Positions 50,696 through 59,734 of a stretch of 64,000 nucleotides of DNA are shown one piece after another. This stretch comes from Halomicroarcula saliterrae (GTDB lineage: Archaea > Halobacteriota > Halobacteria > Halobacteriales > Haloarculaceae), in NCBI RefSeq assembly GCF_031624395.1, contig NZ_JAMQON010000001.1, forward strand, positions 1,302,001 through 1,366,000. The letters are read 5' to 3'. The notes under the pieces are model-generated. The model saw only the letters and a program-made list of their open reading frames with translations, made no database searches and was not told the DNA's origin. Made by a program: the position numbers and the translations under genes. Positions within the stretch are counted from its first letter, which is position 1; each line of letters starts with the position of its first letter.

Positions 50696-50884
50696 ATGAC
50701 AGCAGCCCCGCTCGACCTCCCCGACAGCGTCCAGCTGGCCCTCTTTACGCTGGGTTCGCTGGTGACCGCCATCGCTGCCTACCGGACGGCGACGACCGGC
50801 GATCCGACGGCGCTGTTGCTGGCGGCCTCGGGACTCGGTACGCTGCTCGTGCTCACGACGGATTACGAGAAGCTCGAAAAATAA
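50696..50884 (+). CDS. Small two-span membrane protein
   Basis: A 62-residue protein, MTAAPLDLPDSVQLALFTLGSLVTAIAAYRTAT and then LLLAASGLGTLLVLTTDYEKLEK, with two short hydrophobic helices. A TATA-like CTTATTTT (about 50652-50660) is 36-44 nt upstream, and the frame ends 17 bases before the cytochrome oxidase stop codon on the other strand. No family was recognised. Its position in the oxidase cluster suggests an accessory role, which is inference. Confidence 0.6.
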   Translation: MTAAPLDLPDSVQLALFTLGSLVTAIAAYRTATTGDPTALLLAASGLGTLLVLTTDYEKLEK

Positions 50885-50901
50885 TGCGCCGGGAACGGTC
50901 C

Positions 50902-52692
50902 TCAGTCGTCGCTCTGCGTACCGCCGTCGGTCAGCGCCGACTGTTCTTCGTCCTCGCCGCCGTCGGTGACGGCCGTCTCCAGCTTGCGGTCGAACCACTC
51001 GAACTCGCGGTCGAGCATGTCGTCGCGCTCTAGGTTCCACGGGTCGCCGTCCTCGACTATCGGCCCTTCGAGCCAGGACTGGACGAGGTTCCAGACGAAG
51101 ATGAGCTGGCCGACGAGCAGGATAAAGGCTCCCGCAGTGGCGAGCAGGTGGAACGTACTGACCTGTGCCAGCGGCGCGATGGCGCCGTCGAACTGGTAGG
51201 TCGCGTAGCGGCGCGGCATCCCCAGATACCCCAGCGCCAGCATCGCGAAGAAGGTGAGATTGGTCCCGATCATCGAGAGCCAGAAGTGGGCCTTCCCGAG
51301 CGTGCGCTGGTACATCCGACCGGTGAAGATGGGGAACCAGTAGTAGATGCCCGCAAACACCGCGAAGCCGATGGCCCCCATCACGATGTAGTGGAAGTGG
51401 CCGACGACGTAGTAGGTGTCGTGGAGCACGAGGTCGACGGGGATGGCGGCGAGGAAGACGCCGGTGACCCCCCCGATGATGAAGTTCGAGACGAAGCCGA
51501 TACAGAACAGCATCGGGCTCGTCAGGCGCAGACGGCCGTTCCACATCGTCGTGATCCAGTTGAACGTCTTGACGGCGCTGGGTATCGCGATAGCCAGCGA
51601 GACCGCCATGAACGAGGCCCGTAGCCGCGGGTCCATGCCCGTCGAGAACATGTGGTGGGCCCAGACGCCAAAGGAGAGGACCCCGATAGCCAGCGTGGAG
51701 TAGACGACGAACTTGAAGCCAAACAGCTTCCGGCCGGAGAACTTCGGCAGGATGAGACTGACGAGTCCCATCGGCGGGAGGACGAGGATGTACACCTCGG
51801 GGTGGCCGAAGAACCAGAACAGGTGTTGCCACAGCAGCGGGCCGCCGCCCTCGACGGCGAAGAACGTCGTGGCGAGGTTCCGGTCCAGCAGCAACATGAC
51901 GATAGCGCTGCCAAGCAGCGGGAACGCGAAGAGGATGAGCGCCGACTGGGTGAGGATGGTCCACGAGAAGATGTCGAGGTTCGCCCAGCTGACGTCCTCA
52001 CCGCGTTCGGTGAAGATAGTCGCGATGAAGTTGATGGCACCCATCGTCGCTGCGACCCCCGAGAGGTGGAGCCCGAGCAGCATCAGGTCGACGCCGGGGT
52101 TAGCCTGCTCGACCGACAGCGGCGTGTACATCGTCCACGCGGTCTGTGCCGGCTCAATCATGTTCTCCGTGACCGGTGCGAGGAAGAAGCCGGCCCAGAT
52201 GAGCAGCGCCGCGGGCGGGAGCAGCCAGAACGCGATGGCGTTGATGCGCGGGAACGCCATGTCGTCGGCCCCGATGAGCAGCGGGATGAAGTAGTTCGCG
52301 AACGCGGCGATGATGGGCGTCCCGAAGAGGAACAGCATCGTGATGCCGTGACTCGTCAGGATCGAGTTGTACGCACTCGTCCCCAGTATCGCCCCGCCAG
52401 GGGTGATGAGCTGGACCCGGATGAGCATCGCCATGATACCGCCGACGGCGAAGGCGATGATACCGTACAGCCCGTACAGCAGCCCGATATCCTTGTGGTC
52501 GACAGTGGTCAGCCAGCGGATGATACCGGCGGGTTTCTCCCGATTGAGGACAGCGGCGTCCTCACCTGTTGCGGTACCACCTCCGGCCAGCGGCGTGTAC
52601 GACCGCCAGTTCTCGATGCGCGTGAGTAACGCGATGATGCCGACGAGGAGGACGGCCATCAACCCCGTCAGCACTAGATCTCCTACAGCCAT
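50902..52692 (-). CDS. coxA: Cytochrome c oxidase subunit I (heme-copper oxidase, A type)
   Basis: A 596-residue catalytic subunit with about 12-14 membrane helices. The low-spin heme His is in LTSHGITMLFLFG. The Cu-B His and cross-linked Tyr are in GHPEVYILVLPPMG, and the Cu-B His pair is in WAHHMFSTGMD. HDTYYVVGHFHYIVMG supplies the heme a3 and low-spin heme ligands. The GHPEVY form indicates an A-type (aa3-like) proton-pumping oxidase. Subunits II and III are not in the window. The C-terminus is acidic. A TATA-like TTCATTATC (on this strand, about 52711-52719) precedes it. Confidence 0.96.
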   Translation of the reverse strand: MAVGDLVLTGLMAVLLVGIIALLTRIENWRSYTPLAGGGTATGEDAAVLNREKPAGIIRWLTTVDHKDIGLLYGLYGIIAFAVGGIMAMLIRVQLITPGGAILGTSAYNSILTSHGITMLFLFGTPIIAAFANYFIPLLIGADDMAFPRINAIAFWLLPPAALLIWAGFFLAPVTENMIEPAQTAWTMYTPLSVEQANPGVDLMLLGLHLSGVAATMGAINFIATIFTERGEDVSWANLDIFSWTILTQSALILFAFPLLGSAIVMLLLDRNLATTFFAVEGGGPLLWQHLFWFFGHPEVYILVLPPMGLVSLILPKFSGRKLFGFKFVVYSTLAIGVLSFGVWAHHMFSTGMDPRLRASFMAVSLAIAIPSAVKTFNWITTMWNGRLRLTSPMLFCIGFVSNFIIGGVTGVFLAAIPVDLVLHDTYYVVGHFHYIVMGAIGFAVFAGIYYWFPIFTGRMYQRTLGKAHFWLSMIGTNLTFFAMLALGYLGMPRRYATYQFDGAIAPLAQVSTFHLLATAGAFILLVGQLIFVWNLVQSWLEGPIVEDGDPWNLERDDMLDREFEWFDRKLETAVTDGGEDEEQSALTDGGTQSDD

Positions 52693-52752
52693 AGACGCAC
52701 GTCAGGACTGAGTGATAATGAAAGGGGCGGTTCCGGCGGGCCGGCAGACGAT

Positions 52753-53103
52753 TCAGGCCTCGGGGAGTTCGTCGTCGTCGGACGCCAGTTCTGCGCCGTC
52801 ATCGTCGTCGCTGGACTCCACGCCGTCGTCGAGGGTCCCAGTCGCCGAATTCGGTTCCTCTATCGCGGAATGGTCCGTCGCTTCCTCCGCGCCCTCGATG
52901 GCCCGGCCGGCGTAGTACGTGAGGACGGCCAGCAGGAGGAACATCGAGATCATCAGCGCGAACTGGAGGGTCGTAAACACCGTGTCGACACCGAACGCAG
53001 GAACGACCGCGAACGCGCCGATGAAAAAGAGGATGATACCGAGCGGGATGACGTTGACAGTGAGATCGAGCAGCGTGTCCTTTTCGAACCCGAACAGTGG
53101 CAT
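52753..53103 (-). CDS. DUF6684-family membrane protein
   Basis: A 116-residue protein starting MPLFGFEKDTLLDLTVNVIPLGIILFF, with two membrane helices (about 14-35 and 45-67) and a very acidic tail (DDDDGAELASDDDELPEA). This family accompanies the oxidase subunit I gene in haloarchaea and may help its assembly or electron supply; function is unproven. Its start is 34 bases after a TATA-like CCTATTTACC. It lies 60 bases upstream of coxA on the same strand, so it may be co-transcribed. Confidence 0.75.
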   Translation of the reverse strand: MPLFGFEKDTLLDLTVNVIPLGIILFFIGAFAVVPAFGVDTVFTTLQFALMISMFLLLAVLTYYAGRAIEGAEEATDHSAIEEPNSATGTLDDGVESSDDDDGAELASDDDELPEA

Positions 53104-53150
53104 ATATCAGGGCTTTCGGAGCGGGGCGGTAAATAGGCTGTTGGTTTGAT

Positions 53151-53546
53151 TCAGACCTTCGTCTGCTCCATCACGGAGCCGACCCCGCCCATCGCCACCA
53201 TCACGACGCCGGCGACGGCGACGGCGACGAGGCGGGTAAACAGCGCCCCCTCGCCGATGTTGGCGACGGTGATATCCGCCATCGGGAGATACCAGACAGC
53301 GAGTCCAGCCGCGAGCGCGGCGAGCACGGCGCCGACGCTCGTCAGCGTCGGCCACGGGCGCGTCACGTAGCCCGATTCCGTGAGAATTCCCGCTATGGAC
53401 CCGCCAAAGAGGATGAGACCGAAGACGGCCACCGGAAAGAGGCCGATGAAGACGCCGATCTCCGAGAGGGCAAGTCCCAGCGCGACGAACACCGGCCACG
53501 GACTCGCTGTCCGGTACTGGTCGCTCAGTCCGGGTTGCTCTTCCAT
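53151..53546 (-). CDS. DUF7541-family membrane protein
   Basis: A 131-residue protein with about four membrane helices (PVFVALGLALSEIGVFIGLFPVAVFGLILFGGSIAG, SVGAVLAALAAGLAVWYL, and VAVAVAGVVMVAMGGVG). The start at 53546 was chosen at MEEQPGLSDQYRTASPWPVF. It is first in a minus-strand run with DUF6684 and coxA. The set is probably one transcription unit tied to the oxidase. Confidence 0.75.
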   Translation of the reverse strand: MEEQPGLSDQYRTASPWPVFVALGLALSEIGVFIGLFPVAVFGLILFGGSIAGILTESGYVTRPWPTLTSVGAVLAALAAGLAVWYLPMADITVANIGEGALFTRLVAVAVAGVVMVAMGGVGSVMEQTKV

Positions 53547-53654
53547 ACCCGTTGTTGGGAGTCGGGCGGCATATGCCCATCGGAGTTTGCCCGCGTTCGG
53601 TCGGGGCCACAGAGGGCACAAACTATTTGTCTGCGATACGGCTTGGTGAAGGTA

Positions 53655-55928
53655 ATGAGTACGCGTACGGTAGAGCTAGTATCCGAGTGGGACACGGTGC
53701 CCTTTGGCGGCGGCTACGAGGGGCTCCACACCCTCTCAGACCAGGGTTTCTCCGGGGCCGTCACCGCCGGGCCGACACAGCTGTTCATGCTGAACGGCAC
53801 GGTCGTCGGCATCCTCGACGGCGATATCGAGGCGTTCGAGGACGCGGCGGGCACGGCGCGGGCGGCGCCCCACGACGCGCTCCCGCTGCTCGTCGTGATG
53901 CAGGACCGGGCCGACACCCCACGGGCACAGTACTACACACAGGACACACCGATATCCGAGGTCGACCGGACGCTGGAGGACGGCAACTTCACCGGATTCG
54001 TCGAGCTCTCGGAGAACGTGCTCTCGGGTGACTACTACCTCGTCTACCACCAGGGTCGGTCGATGAGCGTCGCGTGGGTCGGGAGTTCCCAGCGGCTCAT
54101 CACCGACGAGGACGCCTTCGAGCAGGCCGACGACGAGGTCGGTATCTACCAGGTCATGCCGGCCGCAATCGAGCCGGTCGAACTGCCCGAGCTCCCCGAG
54201 CCCGACGACGAGCCGGTGGCTACCGCCGCGACGGAACAGGACGAGTCAAGCGGCGGTGTCGACGACGACGAGGAACCGTCGACGACGAGCGAGGAGCCAC
54301 AGTCGACCGCCGTTTCGGAGCCGTCCCCGACGACCGACGATGGGGCGGCCGGGGGCTCCGGGCGGAGCGAACCGACCGACCGGACGGACGCCGACGACGC
54401 GGACGCGACCCCCTCGGCGACCGCGGACACGGGCGCCGCTGGCCCGCCCGGGTCCAAAGCGGCCGGCGCGAGCCATGGGTCTGCCGTCGAGGAACAGCAG
54501 CGGGAGGAGCCACGAGACAGCGCGGAGCCGGAGGAGAGCGGGACAGCGGAGCCCCGCCGTGACTCGGAGACCGCCCGAGCGGAGAGCGAGCCGGCGACCC
54601 GGGAGCCGGCCGACCCCGAACCGGAACCGACCCCGAGTGAGGCCGAGACGGCACAGCCGTCCGAGCCCCGGTCGGCGCCGGTCGATCCGACCGCACGGGA
54701 GTCTGACGAGACCGACGAGTCCGAACCGGTACCGTCGGGAGAGACAGGGACTGCCGCCACAGCGGCTGACAGTGACGCCGCGGGCGCGCTCGAAACCCGG
54801 TCGATCCCGTCGCTCGACCCCGACCGGTCGAGTTCGACACCGGACGAGCCGGTCACCCAGACGACGGTGACGGAGCCCAAGTCGGCGCCCTCGTCGACGG
54901 CATCGACGACGACGCCGTCGCCGCCGGAACAGAGCCAGCAGGCGTCCGCCCGGACGACCGAGCCCGAACCGACCGACAGCGAGCGCGACGCCGCGCCGAC
55001 CGCCGAGCTGGAGGCGCGAGTCGAGGAGCGCGAGTCCGAAATCGCGGCGCTGGAGTCCGAGATAGACGCTCTCTCGACCGAGAACGAGGAGCTCGCCGCC
55101 GAGCGCGACCAGTTGCTGACCGACCTCGAGGAGGCCCGGGCCGAGATACAGCGACTGGAGGATGAACTGGAGGCCGCCGGCGGTACCGCGACCGGCGGGC
55201 TCCAGCTGTCGGCCGCCGAGGCCATCGACGGGACGAATCTCTTCGTGCGCTACCACTCGAAGGGCGAGGCGACGCTGGCGAAAGCACAGGACGGGAGCGC
55301 AAACCGCGCGGCCGTCGACGAGAACCTCCGGCTGGAGTATCACACCCAGTTCGACGGCGACGAGGCCGTCGTCGACGGCGAGGCGTTCGAGGCCTTCCTC
55401 CGCGACAGCATCCAGTACCGGTTCGTCGACTGGCTCGTCGGGGACCTGCTGTACGAGATACGCGACACCGGCCACGAGAGCGCGATGGACGTGCTGTACG
55501 ACGCGCTGCCCGACATCGACCGCGCGGAGCTAAACGGTAAAGTGTCGGTCACCTACACCGAGGACGGACAGGAACACCGTTCACAGGAGACCTTCGACGT
55601 GGTCGTTCGCGACCGCATGGGGAACCCCTTAGTCGTCGCGAACATCAACGACTCCCGACAGCCGGCGACCGACGGCCAGATGACCGACATCGTCCGCAAC
55701 GCCGAGCGTGTCGGGAACGCCTCGGACTCGCTTTCGGGGGCCTTCCTGGTCACGAGCAGTTTCTTCGAGCCGGAGGCCTTGGAGACCGCGAAGGAGGCGA
55801 CCTCCAGCGGCCTGTTCAGCCGCGACAAGCGCAAGAGCTTCGTCAACCTCTCGCGGAAAGGCGGCTACCACCTGTGCCTGCTCGAAGCGCGAAACAAGGA
55901 GTTCCACCTCGCGGTGCCCGAACTGTAG
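53655..55928 (+). CDS. DUF7527-family protein: N-terminal domain, disordered linker, coiled coil, C-terminal domain
   Basis: A 757-residue protein in four parts. Residues 1-175 form a globular domain (VPFGGGYEGLHTLSDQGFSGAVTAGPTQLFML...). Residues about 178-445 are low-complexity Glu, Ser, Thr and Pro, with GC-rich DNA. About 449-510 is a strong coiled coil (ELEARVEERESEIAALESEIDALSTENEELAAERDQLLTDLEEA). About 525-757 is a second globular domain (SAAEAIDGTNLFVRYHSKGEAT... and AFLVTSSFFEPEALETAKEA) that ends in HLAVPEL. No membrane segment or catalytic motif is seen. Similar haloarchaeal proteins are uncharacterised. Many antisense frames here are shadows of the repetitive linker. Confidence 0.7.
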   Translation: MSTRTVELVSEWDTVPFGGGYEGLHTLSDQGFSGAVTAGPTQLFMLNGTVVGILDGDIEAFEDAAGTARAAPHDALPLLVVMQDRADTPRAQYYTQDTPISEVDRTLEDGNFTGFVELSENVLSGDYYLVYHQGRSMSVAWVGSSQRLITDEDAFEQADDEVGIYQVMPAAIEPVELPELPEPDDEPVATAATEQDESSGGVDDDEEPSTTSEEPQSTAVSEPSPTTDDGAAGGSGRSEPTDRTDADDADATPSATADTGAAGPPGSKAAGASHGSAVEEQQREEPRDSAEPEESGTAEPRRDSETARAESEPATREPADPEPEPTPSEAETAQPSEPRSAPVDPTARESDETDESEPVPSGETGTAATAADSDAAGALETRSIPSLDPDRSSSTPDEPVTQTTVTEPKSAPSSTASTTTPSPPEQSQQASARTTEPEPTDSERDAAPTAELEARVEERESEIAALESEIDALSTENEELAAERDQLLTDLEEARAEIQRLEDELEAAGGTATGGLQLSAAEAIDGTNLFVRYHSKGEATLAKAQDGSANRAAVDENLRLEYHTQFDGDEAVVDGEAFEAFLRDSIQYRFVDWLVGDLLYEIRDTGHESAMDVLYDALPDIDRAELNGKVSVTYTEDGQEHRSQETFDVVVRDRMGNPLVVANINDSRQPATDGQMTDIVRNAERVGNASDSLSGAFLVTSSFFEPEALETAKEATSSGLFSRDKRKSFVNLSRKGGYHLCLLEARNKEFHLAVPEL

Positions 55929-55939
55929 AAAGAGACCGC

Positions 55940-56245
55940 TTAGCTCTCTATCTCTGCCGCGTCGTCGATTTTCATTCCTTCGAGCTTGTCGATGATCTCG
56001 TCGATCTTCTCGTCTAGATCGTCGACGAACTCGCCGGTCTGTTCTGTGGTAATAGCGCCCTGGCTGGAGGGCTCGATGAGGTTCTCCTCTTCGAGAACGC
56101 GAAGGGAGTAGCGAACCTTGTGGTGGGGGTAGCCCGTCTCGTTGGACATCTTCACGATACCGATAGGCTCATTCTCTATTACCATGCGAAGCACCTGCAG
56201 GTGGCGCTCCAGCATGTCGACTTCCTTCTCAAGCCTGTCTATCAT
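55940..56245 (-). CDS. Winged-helix transcriptional regulator
   Basis: A 101-residue DNA-binding protein. The N-terminal helix and leucine-rich start (MIDRLEKEVDMLERHLQVLRMV) lead to a winged helix (IGIVKMSNETGYPHHKVRYSLRVLEEENLIEPS). A helical tail for dimerisation follows (FVDDLDEKIDEIIDKLEGMKI). The start at 56245 follows AACAATTGCC; a longer frame upstream lacks similarity. It is convergent with the DUF7527 gene with 11 bases between the stops. Target unknown. Confidence 0.8.
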   Translation of the reverse strand: MIDRLEKEVDMLERHLQVLRMVIENEPIGIVKMSNETGYPHHKVRYSLRVLEEENLIEPSSQGAITTEQTGEFVDDLDEKIDEIIDKLEGMKIDDAAEIES

Positions 56246-56510
56246 GGCAATTGTTAACTTGTGTTGGGTGGGTTTAAAAGTTACCCTCACACACCCGACC
56301 TTGCCGGTTTCACCGTACTGCGGGGGGCCTATTAAACCCGTCGTAACGTTTCACATGGGGTATGTTGTCGTACCGGCGTTCGCCTGCAGACAGTGACTGT
56401 TGGGGGCCGTTTCGGGGACTGCCGACCGCAGTCGGGGGGTACTACCGAACGCTACGGCGACCACTGTGAGACCGTAATCTGTTTATCATGGTGGACGGAA
56501 CGTCCGGGCG

Positions 56511-57887
56511 ATGACCGTAACCATCGTCGGCTCACAGCTCGGCGACGAGGGCAAGGGCGGCATCGTCGACCTGTACGGCGACGACGTGGACGTCGTCGCT
56601 CGCTATCAGGGCGGCGACAACGCCGGCCACACCGTCGTCCACGAGGGCGAGACCTACAAGCTCTCCCTCGTCCCGAGCGGAGCCATCCGCGGCAAGGTCG
56701 GCGTGCTCGGCAACGGCTGCGTCGTCAACCCGCGAACACTGTTCGACGAGCTAGACACGCTACAGGAGCGCGGTCTGGAGCCGGACGTGCGTATCGCCAA
56801 GCGCGCGCATATCATCTTCCCGTTCCACCGCGTACTGGACGGTATCGAGGAGCAAGTAAAGAGCGAGTCCGACAGCGAGGTCGGCACCACGGGTCGAGGT
56901 ATCGGACCGACGTACGAGGACAAGGCCGGCCGGCGCGGTATTCGCGCCGGTGACCTGCTGGACGACGACGTGCTCCGGGAGCGACTGGAGTACATCGTCC
57001 CGCAGAAGCGGGCCGTCGTCGAGGACGTCTACGGCGTCGACGTGGCGGACCTCGAAGATCCCGACGCACTCGACGTGGACGCGCTCTTCGAGGAGTTCCG
57101 CGAGTACGGCGAACGCTTCGAGACCGAGGGGATGACGGTCAACGCCAGCGTCTTCCTCACCGAGGCCATGGCCGAGGGTCAGAACGTGATGCTGGAGGGT
57201 GCGCAAGGCACCACCATCGATATCGACCACGGGAACTACCCATACGTCACGTCCTCGAACCCGACCGCGGGCGGCGCCACCACGGGGACGGGCCTCAGCC
57301 CCGGCGTCGTCGGCGGCGGCGAGGTAATCGGTATCGTCAAGGCCTACCTCACCCGCGTCGGCAGCGGTCCGCTGCCCACGGAGCTGGGCGGTGTCGTCGG
57401 TGACACGCCGGGCTACGAGGAGCAGGGCGAGGGCGAGAACGAGGAACTGGCCACCGACATCCGCGAGGAGGGCGGCGAGTACGGCACTGTCACCGGCCGA
57501 CCCCGTCGGGTCGCCTGGCTCGACATGCCGATGCTCCGCCACGCCGCGCGTGTCTCCGGGTTCACCGGGCTCGCTATCAACCACCTCGACGTGCTCGCGG
57601 GCCTGGACGAGGTCGAGGTCGGTCACTCGTACACGCTCGACGGCGAGGAGCTGCTGACGCTGCCGGCCACCACCGAGGAATGGGGCCGCTGTACGGCCAA
57701 CTACCGGAGCTTCGACGGCTGGCCCGAGGTCGACTGGGCCGAGGTCGCGAGCGACGGGTACCAGGCCCTCCCCGAGAGCGCGCGTGCGTACATAGAGTAT
57801 ATCGAGACCGAACTCGACACGCCGGCCTACGCCATCGGCGTCGGCCCCGGCCGCGGCGAGACCATCGTCCGCGAGCGTCCCTTCTAG
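56511..57887 (+). CDS. purA: Adenylosuccinate synthetase
   Basis: PurA makes adenylosuccinate from IMP, aspartate and GTP, the first step to AMP. The 458-residue protein has VGSQLGDEGKGGIVD (GTP/phosphate loop with the catalytic Asp), GGDNAGHTVVHEG (IMP), GTTGRGIGPTYEDKAGRRGIRAGDLL and EGAQGTTIDIDHGNYPYVTSSNPTAGGA. It ends with the family block GRPRRVAWLDMPMLRHAARVSG. Length and motifs are complete. The gap 56246-56510 has an AT-rich TGTTTATCATGG near 56480-56492, about 20-30 nt before the ATG. It complements purK in this window. Confidence 0.97.
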   Translation: MTVTIVGSQLGDEGKGGIVDLYGDDVDVVARYQGGDNAGHTVVHEGETYKLSLVPSGAIRGKVGVLGNGCVVNPRTLFDELDTLQERGLEPDVRIAKRAHIIFPFHRVLDGIEEQVKSESDSEVGTTGRGIGPTYEDKAGRRGIRAGDLLDDDVLRERLEYIVPQKRAVVEDVYGVDVADLEDPDALDVDALFEEFREYGERFETEGMTVNASVFLTEAMAEGQNVMLEGAQGTTIDIDHGNYPYVTSSNPTAGGATTGTGLSPGVVGGGEVIGIVKAYLTRVGSGPLPTELGGVVGDTPGYEEQGEGENEELATDIREEGGEYGTVTGRPRRVAWLDMPMLRHAARVSGFTGLAINHLDVLAGLDEVEVGHSYTLDGEELLTLPATTEEWGRCTANYRSFDGWPEVDWAEVASDGYQALPESARAYIEYIETELDTPAYAIGVGPGRGETIVRERPF

Positions 57888-57936
57888 GGCTCCGGCAGAC
57901 AGTATCCTTTTATTCCCACCGGCCCGACGCTCGGGT

Positions 57937-58131
57937 ATGAAAGAGGACCTGATGGACATCATCTGCTGTCCGCTGGACAAACACGACCTCGACCTCGATG
58001 TCTCCGAGCGCGACGGCGAAGAGATTCTCGCGGGCACGCTCGTCTGTACCGAATGCGGCGAGCAGTTCCCCATCGAGGACGGCATTCCGAACCTCCTCCC
58101 GCCGGACATGCGGGAAGAGGCCCCCGCGTAG
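57937..58131 (+). CDS. trm112: Trm112-family methyltransferase activator
   Basis: A 64-residue zinc-ribbon protein, MKEDLMDIICCPLDKHDLDL ... GTLVCTECGEQFPIEDGIPNLLPPD. Cys9/Cys10 in IICCPLDK and the CTEC pair form a probable zinc site. Trm112 binds and activates several RNA/protein methyltransferases and is widespread in archaea. It lies 49 bases after purA and may be co-transcribed. Confidence 0.85.
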   Translation: MKEDLMDIICCPLDKHDLDLDVSERDGEEILAGTLVCTECGEQFPIEDGIPNLLPPDMREEAPA

Positions 58132-58171
58132 CGCCTGAACCTTTTTCTTTCGTCGCTGCCGACATGCTAGG

Positions 58172-58729
58172 GTGCCAGACGCCCTGACTGTCCATGTTAA
58201 CCGCGGGGAGCTCCACGGGCTAGCGGTCCCCGACAGCTTCGAGACGAGCGAGAGCTTCGACGTGGTGCTGGTCAACCACGGCGAATCGACACACGTCCAC
58301 ATCCACCTCGACGACGCGCTCTCCGAACAGGCGGCCGTGGAGGCGCCGAACCACCACGTCGAGGGCGGGGACGAGCGGCGCGTCCGGGTGACCCGAACCG
58401 CCGACGGGACCGCTCGCGGCAATCTGAAGCTCGTCACCGCCTACGGGGCGACGACGCGTCTGGTCGACGTGCAACTCACCGAACCGGTCTACACCGACGA
58501 ACCGGTCGAGGTGGGTGAAGAACTGACGAAGCCACAGCCGCGACCGGACCCCGGCGGGTCGTCACTGCTCGCAGACCGCCGGGTGCCGCTCGTGGCCGCG
58601 CTTCTCTTGGTCGTGTTCCTCGCCGCGGTCGCCGGTGCAGTCGCCCGGAATCCCCTCGTCGCCGTCGCCGTCGTGGTGCTCGCGGCCGCCGGGCTCGTCG
58701 CCGCTGTCGCCGTGGGACGGGGCGACTAG
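58172..58729 (+). CDS. DUF7524-family membrane-anchored protein, copy 1
   Basis: A 185-residue protein with a GTG start at 58172. The N-terminal domain (residues 1-110) includes VHVNRGELHGLAVPDSFETSESFDVVLVNHGE and an AVEAPNHHVEGGDERRVRVTR block. A two-span C-terminal membrane part follows (VPLVAALLLVVFLAAVAGAVA and PLVAVAVVVLAAAGLVAAVAVG). The domain faces away from a C-terminal anchor. The next gene is a closely related copy. Function unknown. Confidence 0.7.
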   Translation: MPDALTVHVNRGELHGLAVPDSFETSESFDVVLVNHGESTHVHIHLDDALSEQAAVEAPNHHVEGGDERRVRVTRTADGTARGNLKLVTAYGATTRLVDVQLTEPVYTDEPVEVGEELTKPQPRPDPGGSSLLADRRVPLVAALLLVVFLAAVAGAVARNPLVAVAVVVLAAAGLVAAVAVGRGD

Positions 58730-58885
58730 CCGTCGCCGGGGCACCGGTAGTGCCGAGCGAAACGAATCACCGACTAACCGTACCGCTGTCGCGTGGTCGG
58801 AGAGGCATCGCTTTTCACTGGCTACTGTGCGCAGACGCGGACTGACCCGCGAGACGCTCCCCGTCGTACCACTCCGTGTGGTTTT

Positions 58886-58912
58886 TATTTTACCGCTTTA
58901 GACGGTAAAATA
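58886..58912 (+). promoter_or_regulatory. Perfect 10-bp inverted repeat touching the start codon of DUF7524 copy 2
   Basis: TATTTTACCG (58886-58895) and CGGTAAAATA (58903-58912) form a perfect 10-bp inverted repeat with a 7-base spacer. The right arm ends one base before the GTG start at 58913. The left arm overlaps the TATA-like TTTTTATTTT (58882-58891). It could be an operator or, in RNA, a hairpin that hides the start. Confidence 0.55.
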
Positions 58913-59734
58913 GTGTCTGAAGCCCTGCCTATCCATGTCAATTCCGAGGGGCTCCATAGCCTCGGTGTGCCCGACAGCTACGAGACGAGCGAGAGCTTCG
59001 ACGTGGTGCTGCTCAACTACGGCGGGGCGACACACGTCACGCTGCAGCTTGACGACGCGCTCTCGGACCAGCTGGCCGTCGAGGCCCCGAACCACCACGT
59101 CGCCGGTGGGACCGAGCGCCGCGTCACCGTCGCGCGGACTGGGTCGGACGCCGCACACGGGAATCTGAGGGTGATTACGGACCACGGGGCGAACACCCGT
59201 CTCGTCGAGGTCCGCCTGACCGAACCTGTCGAGACCGAGACGACTGTCGAGGCAACCGGGCCCGACACCGAAAGAGCGGTCCAGATGGCCCGGCAGTTAT
59301 CGGGAACTCCCGAGCGGCCCGAATCATCCGACTCGGGTCAGGTCAGTTCGACCGAGAGAGACGACGAGCAGACCTGGACACTCGAACTGAATCAGGGAGA
59401 CGACGGGGCGGCCGGGACAGCCGAGGGAACCGGGTCGTCGGACAGCGAACCCGCCGTCGAAGGGGAGCAACCCCGTCGCGGGAGTAGTGACGCGGAGCGG
59501 GGAGACAGCGAGTCGATGCCCGAACAGGGAGACGGAGAGTCGGTGCCGGAACGGGACGCATCGGGCGGACTCCGACCGGCGGAACGGCGTGCCCTCGCGG
59601 TCGGCGCCGTGGTCCTGTCGGTGCTGGGCCTCACCACGGGCGTCGTGACCGAGGACCGCAGCGCGATGCTGGTCGTCGTCGCACTCGGGGCGGGCGGCGT
59701 CGTCGCCGCGATGGCGGTCAACCGCGCCGTTTAG
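58913..59734 (+). CDS. DUF7524-family membrane-anchored protein, copy 2 with acidic linker
   Basis: A 273-residue paralogue of the preceding gene. The N-terminal 110 residues align almost without gaps (LPIHVNSEGLHSLGVPDSYETSESFDVVLLNYGG and AVEAPNHHVAGGTERRVTVART). It then has an 85-residue Glu/Ser/Gly-rich linker (about 115-205) absent from copy 1, and the same two-span C-terminal anchor. The GTG start gives VSEALPIHVN, matching copy 1. It is convergent with the DR2241 gene, overlapping at the stop codons by four bases. Confidence 0.7.
   Translation: MSEALPIHVNSEGLHSLGVPDSYETSESFDVVLLNYGGATHVTLQLDDALSDQLAVEAPNHHVAGGTERRVTVARTGSDAAHGNLRVITDHGANTRLVEVRLTEPVETETTVEATGPDTERAVQMARQLSGTPERPESSDSGQVSSTERDDEQTWTLELNQGDDGAAGTAEGTGSSDSEPAVEGEQPRRGSSDAERGDSESMPEQGDGESVPERDASGGLRPAERRALAVGAVVLSVLGLTTGVVTEDRSAMLVVVALGAGGVVAAMAVNRAV

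Noticed and set aside
54146-55475. Very long Ser/Arg-rich open frames antisense to the DUF7527 gene
   Set aside because: They mirror the repetitive low-complexity linker of the real gene and have no start signals or families.
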